Under the pieces are notes generated by a model. It ran no database searches and was not told where the DNA came from. It worked only from the letters and a program-made list of their open reading frames with translations. Source: a virus. From it: DNA of 27,128 bases. Positions 23,524-27,128 of this stretch are shown in pieces. Location of the stretch: positions 1 through 27,128 of IMG/VR virus record IMGVR_UViG_3300004369_000115; one strand, 5' to 3'. The first letter of the stretch is position 1. Each line of letters starts with the position of its first letter. The translations under genes were made by a program, and so were the position numbers.

Positions 23524-24024
23524 TCACGGAGTCGGAATGCCGACGAAGTTCGTGCTGAAACCGGACGGGTAGAACTTCTTGCCGTCCTGGATGTCCAGAA
23601 CAACGTCAGCCGTCACCTTTCCAGCGCCAACGGTGCCAGTCACGTCGTAAAGGGCACCAATATACTTGTGCCCAGTGGAGGCAAGCGAAGGGTTAATCTT
23701 GACGAAAACCTGACTGCCAGCGGTCAGAGTGCTGGCAACAATAGCGTCGCTCTGACCAAGAACCGCATCGGGCGAGGTGCTAAGACCAACGGTCGAATGA
23801 CCAATGACCTTAAACGCAATTGTCCCGGCCCCGGTAAACGCGGTCGTCACCGTGAACACCATGTAGAGTTCGCGGCCCTCGCCGATGTCGCGGGGACGAC
23901 GGGTCTGCAACGCCCCGCTGGCGTCGTAGTACTCCTCAGCAACGAGGATGCTGTTGGTCGACACCGCATCAGCGGTGATCGGTCCCTGGTTCGTAGAGAC
24001 CTGAAGATGTGCGTCAGTAATCAT
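23524..24024 (-). CDS. Capsid cement (decoration) protein, Bbp16-like
   Basis: This 166-residue protein begins 'MITDAHLQVSTNQGPITADA' and ends with 'TADVVLDIQDGKKFYPSGFS', the pattern of the Bbp16 family of BPP-1-like capsid cement proteins. In these phages such proteins sit on the outside of the capsid and stabilise it. It is predicted to be all beta, with no cysteines or signal sequence. The ATG at 24024 has a strong AAGGAG site about 8 bases upstream. It follows the major capsid gene, the expected position. Confidence 0.88.
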   Translation of the reverse strand: MITDAHLQVSTNQGPITADAVSTNSILVAEEYYDASGALQTRRPRDIGEGRELYMVFTVTTAFTGAGTIAFKVIGHSTVGLSTSPDAVLGQSDAIVASTLTAGSQVFVKINPSLASTGHKYIGALYDVTGTVGAGKVTADVVLDIQDGKKFYPSGFSTNFVGIPTP

Positions 24025-24053
24025 GTGAGTGTCTCCTTGTCAGAGTGTTTGGT

Positions 24054-25073
24054 TCAGGTAATCGGGTCTTCGTTCGTCAGAAGAGCATCCACACGACGAA
24101 TGGGAATACCGAGGAAGGTCAGGTAGCTCTGAGCCGTGCCGAACTGCGTCGTAGCGGGCTGGATCGCCAGCACGCCCTGCGACTTGTCCATCGCCATGTT
24201 GGCAAGGGCAGAGTGAACCGTTCGGTTCATGTAGAAGACCGGACGACCCATGGCGAGGTTCGGGATCTTGTAGGTCGCCCGCGTCATCAGCCTCAGCAGG
24301 TTGGTTCCGGCCGCCAGCGCCTGCGTGCCAGTGAGGCTAGCAAGATCCGAAATGTCGATGTTTGCGATGCGAACGACGTAGCGCCAGTCCTTGACGACCA
24401 GACCAGTCTTCCACTGGTAGCGAGTCGACAGAGCCTGCATACGGTTTGCACCGTCGTAGACTGTCTGCTCACCAAGGTCTTCGTGCATCAGACCCGCCTT
24501 CGATCCCTTCGGGAACGGGCTGTAGACCGTCTGATCGCCCCAGACAACAAGGTAGACCGACGTGTTGTCGCCGTTCTGAGCGCCGTTGGCGTTCAAGATG
24601 TTGGTGCCGTTGTCGGCGCTCAGCGAACCATAACGCTTGTTAAAGCCCAAGAACGTCTTTGGATCGAAGCTGGGATTGCCGTAGAACAGCGTCTCGGCCA
24701 TCGTCTGGTTCATCGCCTCCAAGAAGGCGGTATCCTCAGACAGACGGAACTCAGCCGTGTTTCCGTTTAGCATCGCAAGGTCCTTGTCGACCTCGCTACG
24801 CGCTTCCAGGATCGCGCAGGCTTCGTCAACCTGAGCAGTCGTGGACTTGCTGTTCGGGATACCCTGGTTCAGCGCACGCCAGTAAACGGTCGGCAGCCCG
24901 GTGCGGATGACCACGCGCTCTCCGGTGGGCAGGTTGCCCTCCTTCATCACGCAGTCTGAAAGGATTTCGTTGCTCTGCGAGAGAAGTTCGGCGACGACCG
25001 GGACTCGGCCATCGGGATCAAGACGCTTCGCCCAATCGAGCAGCGTGAGGTTAGTAGTAGGCAGCTTTGCCAT
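24054..25073 (-). CDS. Major capsid protein (BPP-1-like)
   Basis: This 339-residue protein starts at ATG 25073, with AGGAG six bases upstream. A GTG one codon earlier is less likely. The sequence 'LPTTNLTLLDWAKRLDPDGR' and 'VIRTGLPTVYWRALNQGIP', plus 'FLGFNKRYGSLSADNGTNIL' and the C-terminal 'YLTFLGIPIRRVDALLTNE', resembles major capsid proteins of BPP-1-like podoviruses. The protein is expected to have an HK97-type fold. Its place between scaffold and cement genes agrees. It forms the icosahedral shell. Confidence 0.9.
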   Translation of the reverse strand: MAKLPTTNLTLLDWAKRLDPDGRVPVVAELLSQSNEILSDCVMKEGNLPTGERVVIRTGLPTVYWRALNQGIPNSKSTTAQVDEACAILEARSEVDKDLAMLNGNTAEFRLSEDTAFLEAMNQTMAETLFYGNPSFDPKTFLGFNKRYGSLSADNGTNILNANGAQNGDNTSVYLVVWGDQTVYSPFPKGSKAGLMHEDLGEQTVYDGANRMQALSTRYQWKTGLVVKDWRYVVRIANIDISDLASLTGTQALAAGTNLLRLMTRATYKIPNLAMGRPVFYMNRTVHSALANMAMDKSQGVLAIQPATTQFGTAQSYLTFLGIPIRRVDALLTNEDPIT

Positions 25074-25086
25074 CACAGACTCCTAG

Positions 25087-25755
25087 TCAGTTTGGTTGGT
25101 TGGAATACAGCGCGGCTGCGTAGCCAGCGAAGTCAGTCGGGGCTTGCTTGTCGCCCTTCGTGTTTCCGCCAGCAACGAAGGTGTCCTCGCTGATAGCCTT
25201 TCCGGCCCGGTAGAACGCCCGGATCATCTCCGGGTGGCTTCCCAGGCCAGACTTTTCCAAAAGCTCACGCAGCTCAGGGGTGCCGAACGAATCCAAAGCC
25301 TTCTTGGCGACGGCTAGGTTTTCGCTCAACTTCTCGCCGCCGAACTCCTTGTCGGACAACGATGCTTCCCGCCACTGGGTAGTGACTTTCTGGACATGCT
25401 TGGTCTGCTGCTCAGCAAGAGCAGGAGCCACCCTGTCCAAAACCTTCTGCGCGGCCTCCTGAGACAGGTCCAATTCGCGGGCGACTTCCCCGTATGCGTT
25501 CAGCACATCGGGGTCAAACTCTTGGCCGTCTGGCGCAGCGAACTCGTAGTTCTCTGGCGCACCACGGCTAGGGTCGTTGGCGTCGTCTACGGATTCTTCA
25601 GCCGACTGAGCTTCCTGCTCACCCGACTCGACCGGAGCCTCCTGCGGCTGCTCTTGGGTTGCCTGACCCTCATCCTGAGAGCCAAGCAAAGTTGAATCGG
25701 CTGCCGACTGGTTGGTAGCTGCGTCGTCAGCGGTCATCAGTGTGTCGTTCGTCAT
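25087..25755 (-). CDS. Capsid scaffolding protein
   Basis: This 222-residue protein has an acidic, Gln/Glu/Ser-rich disordered N-terminal third and a helical middle (VLNAYGEVARELDLSQEAAQ, then a charged coiled coil). The C-terminal 'FGTPELRELLEKSGLGSHPE' and 'FYRAGKAISEDTF' are typical of phage scaffolds, which direct capsid assembly and are then removed. The ATG at 25755 has AAGGA about nine bases upstream and overlaps the Bbp19-like gene by 29 bases. No protease motif is seen. Confidence 0.85.
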   Translation of the reverse strand: MTNDTLMTADDAATNQSAADSTLLGSQDEGQATQEQPQEAPVESGEQEAQSAEESVDDANDPSRGAPENYEFAAPDGQEFDPDVLNAYGEVARELDLSQEAAQKVLDRVAPALAEQQTKHVQKVTTQWREASLSDKEFGGEKLSENLAVAKKALDSFGTPELRELLEKSGLGSHPEMIRAFYRAGKAISEDTFVAGGNTKGDKQAPTDFAGYAAALYSNQPN

Positions 25756-26059
25756 CGGTGTTTTCCTTCACCATTGAGGGGTAAAGCTCCGGGCACTGAG
25801 AGTGGATGAGGGAAAGTGCCCGGTTGCCAAAGTTGCGGTTGCCTTCAGCGAATGCCATCTGCATTGCGTTCGTGTTGAATGACAGGCGAAAAACCCCCGC
25901 CTGTTCTAGAAGCCGCCATAGGATGCGGCGACCACGCTTGCTGGACATCAGCCAGCGAATGTCTGCTTCTTCGGTGTCTCGGTCGGCACGGTCCCGCAGA
26001 GCCTTGTCTGAAGCGGCTCGCTCCTGCTGACGAAGGTCTGTCGGGTCGTAGTCGGTCAT
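25727..26059 (-). CDS. Bbp19-like phage protein
   Basis: This 110-residue protein starts at ATG 26059 (ATGA overlap with the upstream stop, GGAG five bases upstream). A longer open frame to 26530 is shadow. The conserved block 'RGRRILWRLLEQAGVFRLSF' and 'NTNAMQMAFAEGNRNFGNRA', followed by 'LSLIHSQCPELYPSMVKE', is diagnostic for the Bbp19 family of BPP-1-like phages. The function is not established. Position before the scaffold suggests a role in head assembly. Confidence 0.85.
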   Translation of the reverse strand: MTDYDPTDLRQQERAASDKALRDRADRDTEEADIRWLMSSKRGRRILWRLLEQAGVFRLSFNTNAMQMAFAEGNRNFGNRALSLIHSQCPELYPSMVKENTDDERHTDDR

Positions 26060-26472
26060 ACCGGCTCCGCCACCTGCACCGTCTGAAGACCCAAGCGCCC
26101 GAAGGCTACCCACGGGTCCTGAGTCGTGACGTCGCACGCCGCGAACAGATCGACGATCTGCTGGAGCGTGATGGTGCTGTCTGGGTCCATGGCCTGGATG
26201 GCAGCGAGAAGCTGCACGGCATCGCCGGGATCGGCGTCCGTCTGCGTCCAAGTGCCGTCGATCTCCTCCCAAGTCTGGAGCGGCATCAGCACCTCCCACT
26301 CCGGGCCGATGTATCCCGTGGAGCAGTAGTGCGTGGCTGGCTCGCTGCCGTCGGCGCTGAAGGCGCTCGTCCACATGCCCTGACCAGCGACTGGCGCGAC
26401 GGTGACGGCGATCTGTTGAGCGAGAGCCTGCTGGGCAGCAGGCACGATCATGGTTCGGAAGACGTCGGTCAT
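26056..26472 (-). CDS. Hypothetical protein upstream of Bbp19-like gene
   Basis: This 138-residue acidic protein begins 'MTDVFRTMIVPAAQQALAQQ', has a Trp/Gly-rich middle (YIGPEWEVLMPLQTW) and a C-terminal helix, and ends 'GRLGLQTVQVAEPV'. Similar openings occur in small structural-operon proteins of other phages, but I cannot name a family. It starts at ATG 26472, five bases after the leucine-rich-repeat gene, without an obvious ribosome-binding site, and ends coupled to the next gene. Confidence 0.6.
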   Translation of the reverse strand: MTDVFRTMIVPAAQQALAQQIAVTVAPVAGQGMWTSAFSADGSEPATHYCSTGYIGPEWEVLMPLQTWEEIDGTWTQTDADPGDAVQLLAAIQAMDPDSTITLQQIVDLFAACDVTTQDPWVAFGRLGLQTVQVAEPV

Positions 26473-26477
26473 AGCGA

Positions 26478-27128
26478 TCAGTTGTGCGTGACCGTCCAGC
26501 CACGTCCTTGAAGAGCGGTGACAGCTGCAAGACCCGTTGCGCTCGGCGTTGCGCTAGTCCCGCCAGTCATGTTCAGCGTGCCGTTGCTGGTCCCGGCGGC
26601 TTCAATGCTGACCAGAATGTTGTCGACACTAGTTTGCGTCAGAGCGCAGTTCACAAAGGCGTTGATGAAGTTGGTGCAGGGCGTGCTGTCGAAGACGTTG
26701 GCGGGGAAGCTGGTAAGGCTATTGCAACCAGACCAAGCAGCAAAAAAGTTAGTCCCCTGACTTGTATCAATCAGTGGGAAGCTAGTAAGGCTATTGCAGC
26801 CATACCAAGCAAGACCAAAGTTGGTCCCCTGACTTGTATCAATCAGCGGGAAGCTAGTAAGACCTGTGCATTGATACCATGATCTAAGAAAGTTAGTTCC
26901 CTGACCTGTATCAATCAAAGGGAACTCCGTAATCCACGACGCTTGTCGCCAATATTGGGTAAAGTCCGTCACCCCAGCATATGCACCGGTCCCGGTTGCT
27001 CCGGCACCCTTGCCGTCGAAGTAGTCATAAGTCGCAGTGACTTCGCCCCCAGACATCGCCCCATCGCGAACGACCGTGCCATACAGATCCTTCTGGAACG
27101 TGTAGATCACGCTCGGCGAGTTGGTCAG
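26478..27128 (-). CDS. BspA-type leucine-rich-repeat protein, 5' end possibly beyond right edge
   Basis: The frame stays open to the window edge. An internal GTG at 27110 would give 210 residues, but six further in-frame codons (LTNSPS) precede it, so the true start may lie outside. After a 60-residue N-terminal part come repeats of 24 residues with the core 'LTSFPLIDTSQGTNF..AW.GCNS', the BspA/DUF285 type of leucine-rich repeat. A capping repeat and a small C-terminal domain ('LAAVTALQGRGWTVTHN') follow. In phages this type occurs in structural or host-binding proteins. It lies upstream of the head genes rather than near the fibre, which is unusual for an adhesin. Confidence 0.75.
   Translation of the reverse strand: MTNSPSVIYTFQKDLYGTVVRDGAMSGGEVTATYDYFDGKGAGATGTGAYAGVTDFTQYWRQASWITEFPLIDTGQGTNFLRSWYQCTGLTSFPLIDTSQGTNFGLAWYGCNSLTSFPLIDTSQGTNFFAAWSGCNSLTSFPANVFDSTPCTNFINAFVNCALTQTSVDNILVSIEAAGTSNGTLNMTGGTSATPSATGLAAVTALQGRGWTVTHN
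26700..26935 (-). repeat. 72-base tandem repeats encoding leucine-rich repeats
   Basis: About three and a third units of 72 bases are visible. The sequence CCCCTGACTTGTATCAATCA starts at 26754 and 26826, with a diverged copy near 26898. The two central units are nearly identical, which indicates recent duplication. Unit count may vary between related phages. Confidence 0.85.

Noticed and set aside
26060-26530. N-terminal extension of the Bbp19-like frame
   Set aside because: It is Arg/His/Ser-rich shadow of the 138-residue gene. Similarity to Bbp19 begins at the ATG at 26059.
1-27128. tRNA genes, CRISPR arrays, integrase or attachment site
   Set aside because: No cloverleaf-like segments, spaced short repeats or recombinase motifs were found by eye. 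The tandem repeats present are all inside coding regions.

Overview
The window is a 27 kb stretch of a tailed double-stranded DNA phage with a short (podovirus-type) tail. It appears to infect a Gram-negative bacterium, because it carries an inner-membrane/outer-membrane spanin pair. No cellular housekeeping genes, rRNA, tRNA or CRISPR were seen. Coding density is close to complete, base composition is GC-rich (about 60% in most blocks counted by hand), and both window edges cut through open reading frames. The head genes resemble those of Bordetella phage BPP-1 (Bbp16- and Bbp19-type proteins around the capsid gene). The tail and core genes follow the T7 order: adaptor, nozzle, three internal core proteins, fibre.

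Left part, positions 1-4800: two divergent early-type operons start from a 120-base region at 1113-1232. Leftward run a RusA Holliday-junction resolvase, a single-stranded-DNA-binding protein and a zinc-finger protein cut by the edge. Rightward run a YqaJ-family exonuclease, a DUF6948-like protein, a remarkable Gly-Asp/Ser/Tyr repeat protein, a RecT annealing protein, two helix-turn-helix proteins, a 37-residue membrane protein and two small helical proteins. The exonuclease, RecT, SSB and RusA together form a phage homologous-recombination set.

Positions 4800-4900: convergent boundary with a strong hairpin whose T-tract faces the leftward late operon.

Right part, positions 27128-4884, all leftward: late genes in transcription order are a leucine-rich-repeat protein cut by the right edge, a hypothetical protein, a Bbp19-like protein, scaffold, major capsid, Bbp16-like cement protein, a small basic-tailed protein, tail adaptor (gp11-like), tail nozzle (gp12-like), and core proteins gp14-like and gp15-like. 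These are followed by a giant protein of about 2394 residues in the gp16 position, a 1279-residue tail fibre carrying an SGNH hydrolase, and a lysis cassette (membrane accessory protein, holin, i-spanin, o-spanin). Most junctions overlap by 1-4 bases, which suggests translational coupling. Terminase, portal, polymerase, integrase and endolysin are not in the window.

Most interesting: (1) the giant ejection protein carries two cassettes bounded by the same repeated sequences but with different cargo, a HEGRxR domain and an ADP-ribosyltransferase-like domain, followed by a zincin protease; (2) FCCH-like modules are nested inside both the lectin-like and SGNH domains of the fibre and recur in the nozzle; (3) the low-complexity repeat gene sits between exonuclease and annealase.
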